Positions 20,681 through 28,624 of a DNA stretch of 64,000 nucleotides are shown here, piece by piece. Position 1 is the stretch's first letter, and each line of letters opens with the position of its first letter. The position numbers were made by a program, and so were the translations under genes. Source of the stretch: Maritimibacter fusiformis (lineage in GTDB: Bacteria > Pseudomonadota > Alphaproteobacteria > Rhodobacterales > Rhodobacteraceae). The stretch lies in the NCBI RefSeq assembly GCF_008086115.1, contig NZ_VSIY01000013.1:62001-126000 (forward strand). The letters run 5' to 3'. The notes under the pieces were generated by a model. That model was not told the origin of the DNA, ran no database searches, and worked only from the letters and a program-made list of their open reading frames with translations.

Positions 20681-21331
20681 TCAGCCGAAGCGGTATCCGA
20701 ACGCCAAAATGTCCAATTCACACCCGATTCGGACACAATCCACGTCCCGATCGGAGTAATAGGCACGATGGTCCCGCAACCGATTCGAGAAGTTTTCGTG
20801 GGGAATCTCCCCAAGGTTGAAGCCAAGATGGCGTTCAAGTGGCACGAGGTCTTCTTTCAGGTGTTCGAGCCGGATATAGAGGTCGGCCCGATCAACCCCC
20901 CGGGCATCGCGCACATAGCGGGAATATGGAAACTCCCGCATGCCCGCCTGCACCTCATCCGTGTGCAGAAAGTCGGAAAAGGACAAGCGCTGCGCCAAGC
21001 CGACCGCCGGGTGGTCGAATGTCTGCTCGCGCAGCCAGTGGTAATAGCTGACCATCCGGTCCCAGGGATTGCGCACCAGGGTAAAGACGAAGAACGCCTC
21101 GATCTCGTCCTGGGTCACCAGCCCGTAGAGGTCGGTCAGCATCGAATGCTTCCACAGCCGCCCCGACGTTGCCACATCCTTCACCCGCCCGCGCCGGCGG
21201 CGCGCTTTCGGGGTGTCGCCCAGCATGATGTCGTCCGCCATCGCCCGCGCCTCGAGCGCCAGCGCCAGCGAGGTGCCGCCGGTCTTGGGGGCATGGACAA
21301 AGATATAGCGGCGGCCGCGCGACAGGATCAT
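20681..21331 (-). CDS. Sulfotransferase family protein
   Basis: 216 residues of the sulfotransferase-2 type. The 5'-phosphosulfate loop is at the N-terminus (FVHAPKTGGTSLALAL) and the 3'-phosphate segment is FTLVRNPWDRMVSYYHWL, so PAPS binding is expected; the acceptor (glycan, lipid or small molecule) is unknown. Its 3' third (about 20681-20840) is unusually AT-rich for this window and uses codons such as AAT, TTC/GAT and CGA more freely than neighbours, hinting at transfer. Divergent from the acyl-CoA ligase gene. Confidence 0.85.
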   Translation of the reverse strand: MILSRGRRYIFVHAPKTGGTSLALALEARAMADDIMLGDTPKARRRRGRVKDVATSGRLWKHSMLTDLYGLVTQDEIEAFFVFTLVRNPWDRMVSYYHWLREQTFDHPAVGLAQRLSFSDFLHTDEVQAGMREFPYSRYVRDARGVDRADLYIRLEHLKEDLVPLERHLGFNLGEIPHENFSNRLRDHRAYYSDRDVDCVRIGCELDILAFGYRFG

Positions 21332-21443
21332 GGGCCAAACCTAGCGCCGCCCCCCGGCGATTGCCATTGCATCCGTGCCATTGCGTCATTGACCGGGCGG
21401 GCGCTGCGGTGCAAATCCGTCTGAGGCATTACCGGAGGGGCAC

Positions 21444-23072
21444 ATGGGCTGGCTGAACGACGAAACCGGGCTGGAACGCAACGCGGCGAACTTCGTGCCG
21501 CTCTCGCCGCTGTCGCACCTGAACCGGGCCAAACGGGTGTTTCCCGACCGGACCGCCATCGTCGACCGGGGCCGGCGGTTTTCCTACCGCGACTACCACG
21601 CCCGCGCCTCGCAACTGGCCTCGGCGCTGGCGGGGGCCGGTGTCGGCCCCGGCGACGTGGTGGCGACGATGCTGCCCAACACCCTGGCCCAGGCCGAGGC
21701 GCATTTCGGCGTGCCGGCCACCGGCGCGGTGCTCAACACGATCAACACGCGGCTCGACCCCGACACCATTGCCTATATCTTCGGCCACGGCGGCGCCCGG
21801 GTGGCGCTGGTCGACAGCCAGTTCCTGCCCGTGGCCGAGGCCGCCATCGCGCGGATGGAGGGCGACGGGCCGCGCCTGATCGAGGTCGCGGACGATGCCG
21901 CGGGCTTTCCCGCCTCGGGCCGCCACACCGAATACGAGGATTTCATCGCGGCGGGGGATGCGGGATTCGCCTGGGTCATGCCGGGCGACGAATGGGAAAG
22001 CCTCGCGCTCAACTATACCTCCGGCACCACCGGGCGGCCCAAGGGCGTGGTCTATTCGCACCGGGGGGCCTATCTGCACACGCTGGGCCTGTCGCTGGAC
22101 TGGGGGCTGTCGCGCGACACCGTCTATCTGACCATCGTGCCGCTGTTTCACTGCAACAACTGGGTGCACACCTGGTCGATCCCGGCGGTCGGCGGCACCG
22201 TCGTGTGCTGCCGCGACATCACCGCCAAGGCGATCTACGACGCGATTGCCGACGAGGGCGTGACCCATTTCGGCGGCGCGCCGATCGTGCTGAACATGAT
22301 CATCAACGCCAAGGACGCGGATCGGCGTAACTTCGACCATGTCGTGCAGGTCTATACCGCCGGCGCCCCGCCGCCCGCCGCCACGCTGGCGGGTATCGAG
22401 CCGTTGGGCTTTGCCGTCACGCAGGTCTACGGCCTGACCGAAACCTATGGCCACGTGGTCGAATGCATCTGGCGCGAGGACTGGGCCGAACTGCCCGACG
22501 AGGATCGCTATGCGATGAAGGCGCGCACCGGGGTGGCGCAGGTGATGATGGAGGATGTCACCGTGCTGGACGCGGACAGCATGGCGCAGGTGCCGATGGA
22601 CGGGGCCACCATCGGCGAGGTCATGTGCCGGGGCAACGTGGTGATGAAGGGCTACCTGAAAAACCCCGAGGCCAGCGCCGAGGCGTTCCGCGGCGGCTAT
22701 TTCCACACCGGCGACATCGCGTTCCAGCACCCGGACGGCTACATCAAGATCACCGACCGCTCCAAGGACATCATCATCTCGGGCGGCGAAAACGTCTCGT
22801 CGGTCGAGGTCGAGGGCGCGTTGATGCACCACCCCGCCGTCAGCCTCTGCGCGGTGGTGGCGAAACCGGACGACAAATGGGGCGAAGTGCCCTGCGCCTT
22901 CGTCGAGCTGAAAGAGGGCGCAAGCGCCGCCGAGGAGGAACTCATCGCCTTCGCGCGCGAAAGGCTGGCGGGGTTCAAGACGCCGAAACAGGTGATCTTC
23001 ACCGAATTGCCCAAGACCTCGACCGGCAAGATCCAGAAATTCGAACTGCGCAAGCTGATCGACGCGGTCTAG
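21444..23072 (+). CDS. AMP-forming acyl-CoA synthetase
   Basis: 542-residue ligase of the ANL superfamily that activates a carboxylic acid with ATP and CoA. Landmarks: the AMP-binding P-loop LNYTSGTTGRPKGVVYSH, the core QVYGLTETYGHV, the hinge GDIAFQHPDGYIKITDRSKD, and the C-terminal catalytic lysine region PKTSTGKIQKFELR. Length and the opening block resemble the medium-chain/3-methylmercaptopropionyl-CoA ligase (DmdB) group common in roseobacters, but the substrate cannot be fixed from sequence alone. A ribosome site (GGAGGGGCAC) precedes the ATG. The following gene starts 63 bases later and may be co-transcribed. Confidence 0.88.
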   Translation: MGWLNDETGLERNAANFVPLSPLSHLNRAKRVFPDRTAIVDRGRRFSYRDYHARASQLASALAGAGVGPGDVVATMLPNTLAQAEAHFGVPATGAVLNTINTRLDPDTIAYIFGHGGARVALVDSQFLPVAEAAIARMEGDGPRLIEVADDAAGFPASGRHTEYEDFIAAGDAGFAWVMPGDEWESLALNYTSGTTGRPKGVVYSHRGAYLHTLGLSLDWGLSRDTVYLTIVPLFHCNNWVHTWSIPAVGGTVVCCRDITAKAIYDAIADEGVTHFGGAPIVLNMIINAKDADRRNFDHVVQVYTAGAPPPAATLAGIEPLGFAVTQVYGLTETYGHVVECIWREDWAELPDEDRYAMKARTGVAQVMMEDVTVLDADSMAQVPMDGATIGEVMCRGNVVMKGYLKNPEASAEAFRGGYFHTGDIAFQHPDGYIKITDRSKDIIISGGENVSSVEVEGALMHHPAVSLCAVVAKPDDKWGEVPCAFVELKEGASAAEEELIAFARERLAGFKTPKQVIFTELPKTSTGKIQKFELRKLIDAV

Positions 23073-23135
23073 CGCGGCTGGACGATCCGCCGGAGCGCGG
23101 GCTAACCTGACCATCGAGGAGCCACCTGCCCGACC

Positions 23136-24158
23136 ATGACGGCGCTGACCCAATTCGACCGGCTGGAAGCCCCCGGCCTGTGGCGCGCCTCACCCGAGGC
23201 GCAGCGCCAGAACGTCGTCGTCTCGATCGGCGACGCCACCCTGACCGTGACCGACACCAGCGAGAGGCCGCTGTCGCACTGGTCGCTGCCGGCGCTGGTG
23301 CGCCTGAACCCGGGCAAACTGCCGGCGCTCTATGCTCCCACCGCCGAGGGCGACGCGGGCGAGACCCTCGAGATCGACGACCGCGACATGATCGCGGCGA
23401 TCGAAAAGCTGCGCGCGGCGATCGAGCGGGGGCGGCCCCGGTCGGGACGGCTCAGGCTGGTGGTGACGCTGGGCATGGTGGCGCTGATGGGCACGCTGGC
23501 GCTGACCTGGCTGCCGGACGCGCTGGTGCGCCAGACCGTCTCGGTGCTGCCCGAGGTGACGCGCAGCGCGGTGGGGCAGAAACTGCTGGTCCGGGTCAGG
23601 CGGGTGGCGGGCGCACCCTGTGCAGCGCCTGCCGGCCGGGCCGCGATGACCAAGCTGGCGCGCCGGGTGCTGGGAACCGACGCGGGGCGCGTTGTGGTGC
23701 TGTCGGCGGGCGTGACCCATGCCGATCACCTGCCCGGCGGCATCATCCTGATCAACCGGGCGCTGGTCGAGGATTACGAGGAACCGGACGTGGCCGCCGG
23801 CTTCATCCTAGCCGAGGATCTGCGCGCCCGGCGCAACGACCCGATGCTGGCGCTGCTCGAGCACGCCGGCACGCTGGCCACCGCCAAGCTTCTGACCACC
23901 GGCAAGATCGCCGAGGAGGTGCTGGACAGCTATGCCGAGGTGCTCCTGACCACCGCGCCCGAGCCCCTGCCCGACGAGGCGCTGCTGGCGCGGTTTTCCG
24001 AGGCCGGCCTGCGCTCGACCCCCTATGCCTTCGCGCTGGACCAGACCGGGGAAACCGTGCTCGGCCTGATCGAGGCCGACCCGGTGCCGGTCAGCGCGGC
24101 CGAACCGCTCCTGCCGGATGCCGACTGGATCAGCCTGCAAGGGATCTGCACCGGCTGA
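23136..24158 (+). CDS. Membrane protein resembling an M48 peptidase without its active site
   Basis: 340 residues with one membrane helix (about 107-130). The part before it is a soluble beta-type region rich in short acidic stretches. The part after it reads like the M48 (HtpX/Oma1) metalloprotease core: PGGIILINRALVEDYEEP matches the strand-loop-helix that precedes the catalytic helix, and the helix itself (VAAGFILAEDLRA, residues 219-231) has AEDLRA where M48 enzymes carry HEXXH. No zinc motif remains anywhere in the protein. I infer a pseudo-protease with a scaffold or regulatory role. No named family recognised. Confidence 0.55.
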   Translation: MTALTQFDRLEAPGLWRASPEAQRQNVVVSIGDATLTVTDTSERPLSHWSLPALVRLNPGKLPALYAPTAEGDAGETLEIDDRDMIAAIEKLRAAIERGRPRSGRLRLVVTLGMVALMGTLALTWLPDALVRQTVSVLPEVTRSAVGQKLLVRVRRVAGAPCAAPAGRAAMTKLARRVLGTDAGRVVVLSAGVTHADHLPGGIILINRALVEDYEEPDVAAGFILAEDLRARRNDPMLALLEHAGTLATAKLLTTGKIAEEVLDSYAEVLLTTAPEPLPDEALLARFSEAGLRSTPYAFALDQTGETVLGLIEADPVPVSAAEPLLPDADWISLQGICTG

Positions 24159-24435
24159 ACAGGGCTTTGGCCCCGCGCGGGGTGTCTCCCGGCAGGGTGT
24201 CTGCGTTCTCATCGCTCACATACTCACAAGGGGTAAAGTGGCGGGCCCGCCTTTGGGGCAAGTGTTCCTTCGCCGGGCGCAGAGCCTCGCCTGCACCTTC
24301 ATCAGGTGGTCTTAGGTGTCCCGGCTGCCTCTCGTCCAGGCTTTTAGGCCGGGGTCGAGGCACGGATACCACTTTCGTGCACGGGAGAGGTTATCGCAGG
24401 AAAGGGTTAACGCCTGTGAAACCCTGCGCGCGTTG

Positions 24436-24460
24436 CTTCATCTTGGCCGAAATACTCTGG
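24436..24460 (+). repeat. Dispersed intergenic repeat, copy 2
   Basis: A 25-base segment matching the reverse complement of 11841-11865 at 20 of 25 positions. It is followed directly by G/C-rich hairpins, as is typical of mobile or structured intergenic repeats. Confidence 0.55.
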
Positions 24461-24464
24461 GGGT

Positions 24465-24577
24465 CTGGGGGCAAAGCCCCCAGCCCGGGCCGGGGGACGC
24501 TGTCCCCCGGACCCCTGAGTGACCGTGCCAAGGGCACGGTTGCGCACCCGGCAGGCGGTCTTGCTTGCAAGACCGCC
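24465..24577. repeat. Four consecutive perfect inverted repeats
   Basis: Hairpin 1: CTGGGGGC / GCCCCCAG (24465-24483, 3-base loop). Hairpin 2: CCGGGGGAC / GTCCCCCGG (24490-24510). Hairpin 3: ACCGTGCC / GGCACGGT (24522-24540). Hairpin 4: an 11-bp stem with left arm GGCGGTCTTGC (24554-24577). None has a T-tract, so they may act as bidirectional transcript ends or as RNA-stabilising structures. Confidence 0.7.
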
Positions 24578-24615
24578 GCGAGGGCTGAAGTTGATATACC
24601 AAGATGAAACCGGAA

Positions 24616-25908
24616 CTACAGGTCCGGGTAGATCGGGAAGCGGGCGCAGAGTGCGGCGGCCTTGGTCTTGACCGCGTCTTCCACCGCGCCGTTGTCGTCG
24701 GCGCCGTTCTGCGCCAGCCCGTCGACCACTTCGACGATCATGTCGGCGATCTGGCGGAACTCGGCCTCGCCGAAGCCGCGGGTGGTGCCCGCCGGGGTGC
24801 CGAGGCGGATGCCGCTGGTGACGGTGGGCTTTTCCGGGTCGAACGGGATGCCGTTCTTGTTGCAGGTGATGTTGGCCCGGCCCAGCGCCTCTTCGGTCTG
24901 GTTGCCCTTGACGCCCTTGGGGCGCAGGTCGACCAGCACCAGGTGGGTGTCGGTGCCGCCGGTCACGATGTCCAGACCGCCGCGCATCAACTGGTCGGCC
25001 AGCGCCACGGCATTGGCGCGCACCTGTTTCTGGTAGGCCTTGAATTCCGGCCGGAGCGCCTCGGCGAAGGCCACCGCCTTGCCGGCAATGGCAGGAAGCA
25101 GCGGGCCGCCCTGCATGCCCGGAAAGATCGCCGAGTTCACCTTTTTGGCGATCGTCTCGTCATTGGTCAGGATCATGCCGCCGCGCGCGCCGCGCAGGGT
25201 CTTGTGGGTGGTGGTGGTGACGACATCGGCCACCGGGAACGGCGAGGGATGTTCGCCCGCCGCCACCAGCCCCGCGAAATGCGCCATGTCGACCATCAGG
25301 AGCGCGCCGACGCTGTCGGCGATCTCGCGGAAGCGGTCGAAGTCGATCTGGCGCGGGATCGCCGAGCCGCCGGCGATGATCAGCCGCGGCTTGTGTTCCT
25401 CGGCCAGTTGCGCGGCCTCGTCGTAGTCGATCAGGTTGTCCTGCCGGCGCACGCCGTATTGCACCGCGTTGAACCATTTGCCCGACTGGTTCGGCGGCGC
25501 GCCGTGGGTCAGGTGGCCGCCCGAGGCCAGGTTCATCCCCAGGATGGTGTCGCCGGGCTTGGCCAGCGCCATGAACACGCCCTGGTTGGCCTGGCTGCCG
25601 GAATGCGGCTGCACGTTGGCGAAGTCGCAGCCGAACAGTTCCTTGGCGCGCTCGATGGCCAGGGTCTCGACCACGTCGGCCCATTCGCAGCCGCCATAGT
25701 AGCGCCGGCCCGGATAGCCCTCGGCATACTTGTTGGTCATCACGCTGCCCTGGGCCTGCATCACCGCGCGGCTGACGATGTTCTCGGAGGCGATCAGTTC
25801 GATCTCGTCACGCTGGCGGGCAAGCTCGCCGTCGATGGCGCGGGCGATCTCGGGGTCGCGGCTGTCGAGAGGTTCGGAAAAGAAGCCCGGGTCGCGGATG
25901 TCGGTCAT
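24616..25908 (-). CDS. glyA: Serine hydroxymethyltransferase
   Basis: 430-residue PLP enzyme that interconverts serine and glycine and charges tetrahydrofolate with one-carbon units. The ATG at 25908 follows AGGAG; the frame continues upstream, but that extension is only the antisense of nadK. Landmarks: [35 protein letters not shown], and the PLP lysine in [15 protein letters not shown]. Length and motifs are standard. Divergent from nadK with 162 bases between the two starts. Confidence 0.97.
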   Translation of the reverse strand: MTDIRDPGFFSEPLDSRDPEIARAIDGELARQRDEIELIASENIVSRAVMQAQGSVMTNKYAEGYPGRRYYGGCEWADVVETLAIERAKELFGCDFANVQPHSGSQANQGVFMALAKPGDTILGMNLASGGHLTHGAPPNQSGKWFNAVQYGVRRQDNLIDYDEAAQLAEEHKPRLIIAGGSAIPRQIDFDRFREIADSVGALLMVDMAHFAGLVAAGEHPSPFPVADVVTTTTHKTLRGARGGMILTNDETIAKKVNSAIFPGMQGGPLLPAIAGKAVAFAEALRPEFKAYQKQVRANAVALADQLMRGGLDIVTGGTDTHLVLVDLRPKGVKGNQTEEALGRANITCNKNGIPFDPEKPTVTSGIRLGTPAGTTRGFGEAEFRQIADMIVEVVDGLAQNGADDNGAVEDAVKTKAAALCARFPIYPDL

Positions 25909-26070
25909 GAGATGCTCCTGTCGCCATGGATTTGCCCGTTGTCCTATTCGATTGCGGCGGGGCCGGGAAGCCCCTGCCGACCGCAAGCCGGCCGAATGCG
26001 ACGCATCCGCTGGTATGGCGGGGAAACTTGTGGTTGTTTCGGAACGCGATGGACCGGACGGGAAACCGAT

Positions 26071-26832
26071 ATGAGCATGAAACTGGCCTTTACCGCCGCC
26101 GATGGCCGGCTTGCCGAGGAAGGCCGGGCGGCGCTGGCCGCGCGGTATGGCGACACGCCGCTGGACAAGGCCGACGTGATCGTCGCGCTGGGTGGCGACG
26201 GCTTCATGCTGCACACGCTGCATTCGACACAGGAGTTGTCGGCCCCGGTATATGGCATGAACCGGGGCACGGTCGGGTTCCTGATGAACGAATACGGCGA
26301 GGAGGACTTGCCGGAGCGTATCGCCGCCGCCGAGACCGCGGTGATCAACCCGCTTCGGATGCGCGCCACCCGGGTTGACGGCTCGATGCGCGAGGCACTG
26401 GCGATCAACGAGGTGTCGATGCTGCGGGCCGGGCCGCAGGCGGCAAAGCTCGCGATCTCGGTCGACGGGCGGCTGCGCATGGCCGAGCTGGTCTGCGACG
26501 GCGCGCTGATCGCCACGCCCGCGGGATCGACCGCCTACAACTATTCCGCCCACGGCCCGATCCTGCCGATCGGCGCGGATGTGCTGGCGCTGACCTCGAT
26601 CGCGGCCTTCCGGCCCCGGCGCTGGCGCGGCGCGCTCTTGCCCAAGCGGGCGCGGGTCAGGGTCGACGTGCTCGAACCCGACAAGCGCCCGGTGATGGCG
26701 GATGCCGACAGCCGGGCCTCGGGCATCGTCACCTCGGTCGAGGTCGAAAGCGCCACCGACATCGAGCACCGGGTGCTGTTCGACACCGGGCACGGGCTGG
26801 AAGAGCGCCTGATTCGCGAACAATTCGTCTGA
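26071..26832 (+). CDS. nadK: NAD kinase
   Basis: 253-residue enzyme phosphorylating NAD to NADP. The GGDG motif ([16 protein letters not shown]), the NE/D motif (AINEVSML) and the substrate-site motif [15 protein letters not shown] are all intact. The short length is normal for alphaproteobacteria. The ATG at 26071 follows GGGAAA; a second ATG lies two codons downstream. Confidence 0.95.
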   Translation: MSMKLAFTAADGRLAEEGRAALAARYGDTPLDKADVIVALGGDGFMLHTLHSTQELSAPVYGMNRGTVGFLMNEYGEEDLPERIAAAETAVINPLRMRATRVDGSMREALAINEVSMLRAGPQAAKLAISVDGRLRMAELVCDGALIATPAGSTAYNYSAHGPILPIGADVLALTSIAAFRPRRWRGALLPKRARVRVDVLEPDKRPVMADADSRASGIVTSVEVESATDIEHRVLFDTGHGLEERLIREQFV

Positions 26833-27209
26833 TCCGGGGCGGGCCGGGGTGATCCCGGCTGCTATCACATGACACCGGCGGCCAGACGGCGCCGAGGCCC
26901 CCGATATGGCTGCGCCGCGGCATTTCAGGCTGCAGCGCGGCATTCCCGGCCCGGGTCACGCGCCCGCCGGGGCGAATCTCCAACCCCTTGAAAAAACGAC
27001 ATTATCCCCCTTGCTATCTGATAACACCCGGCCGCGCCGGGGGCGTCAGGACATAGCAGGGCGGTGATATTGAATGGCCGGCGGCCCCCGGGTCATTGCT
27101 GGGTCATCGGCACCGCAGCCCCCGCAGCAAACAAGCGATTGGACGGGCCAGCCGCAGCGCCGAGGACCTGAGATTGAAACCTGAAACCAACAGACCGGAG
27201 ATTAGACCA
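26833..27209. other. Intergenic region of 377 bases upstream of the curli genes
   Basis: A short hairpin (GCCGGG 26843-26848, CCCGGC 26854-26859) just after nadK may end its transcript. A less GC-rich patch around 26985-27025, with TTGAAA at 26988 but no good -10 at standard spacing, is the best place for the curli promoter. No gene or RNA seen otherwise. Confidence 0.4.
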
Positions 27210-27650
27210 ATGACCTTCACCATGACCCTCAAGACCGCCGCCGTTTCGCTGATGCTCGTGACCGGCGCCGTCCCGGCCCTCGCCGGATCGGGCAACAACG
27301 TCTTCATCGACCAGTGGGGCACCGACAACGCCGCCGGTGGTGCGCAGCACGGAAGCTGGAACCGGATGACCGTGATCCAGACCGGCTGGGGCAACACCGC
27401 GATCCAGACCCAGGACGGTTTCGACAACCGCACCGTGGTCGGGCAGTCCGGCCATCACAACAACTCCGGTATCAGCCAGGCCGGTGCCTGCAACGTCGCC
27501 GGTGTTGCCCAGTTCGGCGGTCACAACGACGCCTCGGTTGCCCAGGACGGCACCTGCAACGCCATCGGCGTGATCCAGGCCGGCCACGGCAACAACGCCG
27601 AAGCCCAGCAATACGGTAGCGGCAACGTCGCCGTCATCGTGCAGGACTGA
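27210..27650 (+). CDS. Curlin-repeat amyloid subunit (CsgA-like), with a cysteine pair
   Basis: 146 residues. Signal peptide to about residue 25 (VPALA). The mature protein is a run of 11-residue units with Q-x-G-x-x-N, the half-repeat of curlin: about eight from residue 63 to the end (for example TAIQTQDGFDN, VAGVAQFGGHN, AIGVIQAGHGN). In CsgA-type amyloid two such units make one 22-residue rung. C94 and C116 occupy the same repeat position exactly 22 residues apart, so they would stack in adjacent rungs. ATG at 27210 with GGAG upstream. First gene of a three-gene curli locus; the secretion pore CsgG is not in the window. Confidence 0.85.
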   Translation: MTFTMTLKTAAVSLMLVTGAVPALAGSGNNVFIDQWGTDNAAGGAQHGSWNRMTVIQTGWGNTAIQTQDGFDNRTVVGQSGHHNNSGISQAGACNVAGVAQFGGHNDASVAQDGTCNAIGVIQAGHGNNAEAQQYGSGNVAVIVQD

Positions 27651-27730
27651 CCAGACGCGCGCCGGGCCGGCGGCCCCTCCCGCCGACCGTGCCCGGCGCC
27701 GCACAGTCCACCAGCCGAAAGGACAAAGCC

Positions 27731-28126
27731 ATGACGACCCCGACCCCGAAATCCCGCAAGTTCACCGGCGCAGCCCTTGGCGCGCTCGGGCTTGCCGCCC
27801 TGGCCGCCGCCGGCACCGCCGGCACCGCCACCGACCCCCTGCCGTTCACCTGCGGCGTCTCGGTCGACGACATGATCGGCGCGGTGTCGCTGACCGCCTT
27901 CGTCGACGCCGAGACCGACATGGCCGCCACCTACGAGTTGTCCATCGTCAAGGCGTCGGGCGGCGGTTCGGCCCGGATCGACCAGGGCGGCGCCTTTGAG
28001 GTCGAAACCGGCAAGCGCGCCGTGCTCGGCCAGACCGTGATGGGCGGCGCGCCCGGCCAATACGACATCGACTTCACGCTTGACTGGAACGGCACCCGCT
28101 ACCGCTGCCCCAGCCTCGATATCTGA
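27731..28126 (+). CDS. csgH: CsgH-like curli assembly chaperone
   Basis: 131 residues from the ATG at 27731 (AAGGA upstream), with a signal peptide to about residue 34 (GTAGTA). The mature part is a small beta-sandwich with two cysteines (FTCGVSV near the start and YRCPSLDI at the end, probably disulfide-bonded) and the segment KASGGGSARIDQGGAFEV, matching the alphaproteobacterial CsgH family, which binds curlin and restrains premature amyloid formation in the periplasm. Position between two curlin genes supports this. Confidence 0.8.
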   Translation: MTTPTPKSRKFTGAALGALGLAALAAAGTAGTATDPLPFTCGVSVDDMIGAVSLTAFVDAETDMAATYELSIVKASGGGSARIDQGGAFEVETGKRAVLGQTVMGGAPGQYDIDFTLDWNGTRYRCPSLDI

Positions 28127-28155
28127 ACCAGACCAATCCAACAGGAGACAGACCC

Positions 28156-28554
28156 ATGAAACGCATCCTCATCCCCTCGCTTCTCGCGCTTGCCACGCTC
28201 ACCGCCACCCCGGCCAGCGCCGGCGGCTCGGTCAGCTTCGAATACACCCCCTCGACCCCCGACGAGGCAAACGCCGTGCGCCTCGGCCTCGCGCTCTATG
28301 CCATCGGCCGCGCCATCGAGGGCGACGCCTCGGTGATCCAGAAGGGTGACGGCAACGCCGCCGGCATCGGCCAGTTCGGCAACGGCAACTTCGGCGTGAT
28401 CGAACAGAACGGCGACGGCCACGAGGCGACGCTGGCCCAGGACGGCGACAACAACGCCTATGGCATCTTCCAGTTCGGCTCCGGCACCTCGGGTCATGTC
28501 GAGCAAAACGGCAACGGCGGCACCGGCCTTCTGTTTCAGGCCGGTTGGGACTGA
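28156..28554 (+). CDS. Second curlin-repeat protein (CsgB/CsgA-like)
   Basis: 132 residues; signal peptide to about residue 22 (TPASA). An unusual 35-residue non-repeat segment with helix character (DEANAVRLGLALYAIGRAIE) comes next, then seven 11-residue curlin half-repeats from about residue 57 (ASVIQKGDGN, AAGIGQFGNGN, EATLAQDGDNN and so on) to the C-terminus. The short repeat number and the N-terminal non-repeat part fit a nucleator (CsgB role), but this is inference. No cysteine in the repeats. ATG at 28156 with AGGAGA upstream; last gene before a strong terminator. Confidence 0.8.
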   Translation: MKRILIPSLLALATLTATPASAGGSVSFEYTPSTPDEANAVRLGLALYAIGRAIEGDASVIQKGDGNAAGIGQFGNGNFGVIEQNGDGHEATLAQDGDNNAYGIFQFGSGTSGHVEQNGNGGTGLLFQAGWD

Positions 28555-28569
28555 TCCGCACCGCACCCG

Positions 28570-28606
28570 AAAAAACCGCCCCGGCGCTGCTCCGGGGCGG
28601 TTTTTT
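28570..28606. terminator. Strong terminator after the curli genes
   Basis: 15-bp perfect inverted repeat: AAAAAACCGCCCCGG (28570-28584), 7-base loop, CCGGGGCGG plus six Ts (28592-28606). A on one side and T on the other, so it can end the curli mRNA and the converging regulator mRNA. Confidence 0.92.
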
Positions 28607-28624
28607 GGTGTGCGGTGGCGGTGA

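Larger units (their letters stand above)
24159..24615. other. Intergenic region of 457 bases with a dispersed repeat and four hairpins
   Basis: No convincing gene. The left half (24165-24420) is rich in short inverted repeats and could encode a structured RNA; an 80-codon frame on the minus strand (24130-24372) starts with ATG but overlaps the upstream gene and lacks a ribosome site. The right half holds the dispersed repeat at 24436-24460 and four perfect hairpins from 24465 to 24577. The last of these may terminate glyA, which ends at 24616 on the minus strand. Confidence 0.6.

Noticed and set aside
24130-24372. 80-codon minus-strand frame as a small gene
   Set aside because: Overlaps the 3' end of the M48-like gene, no ribosome site, composition typical of random GC-rich frames. 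Kept only as part of the structured-region finding.
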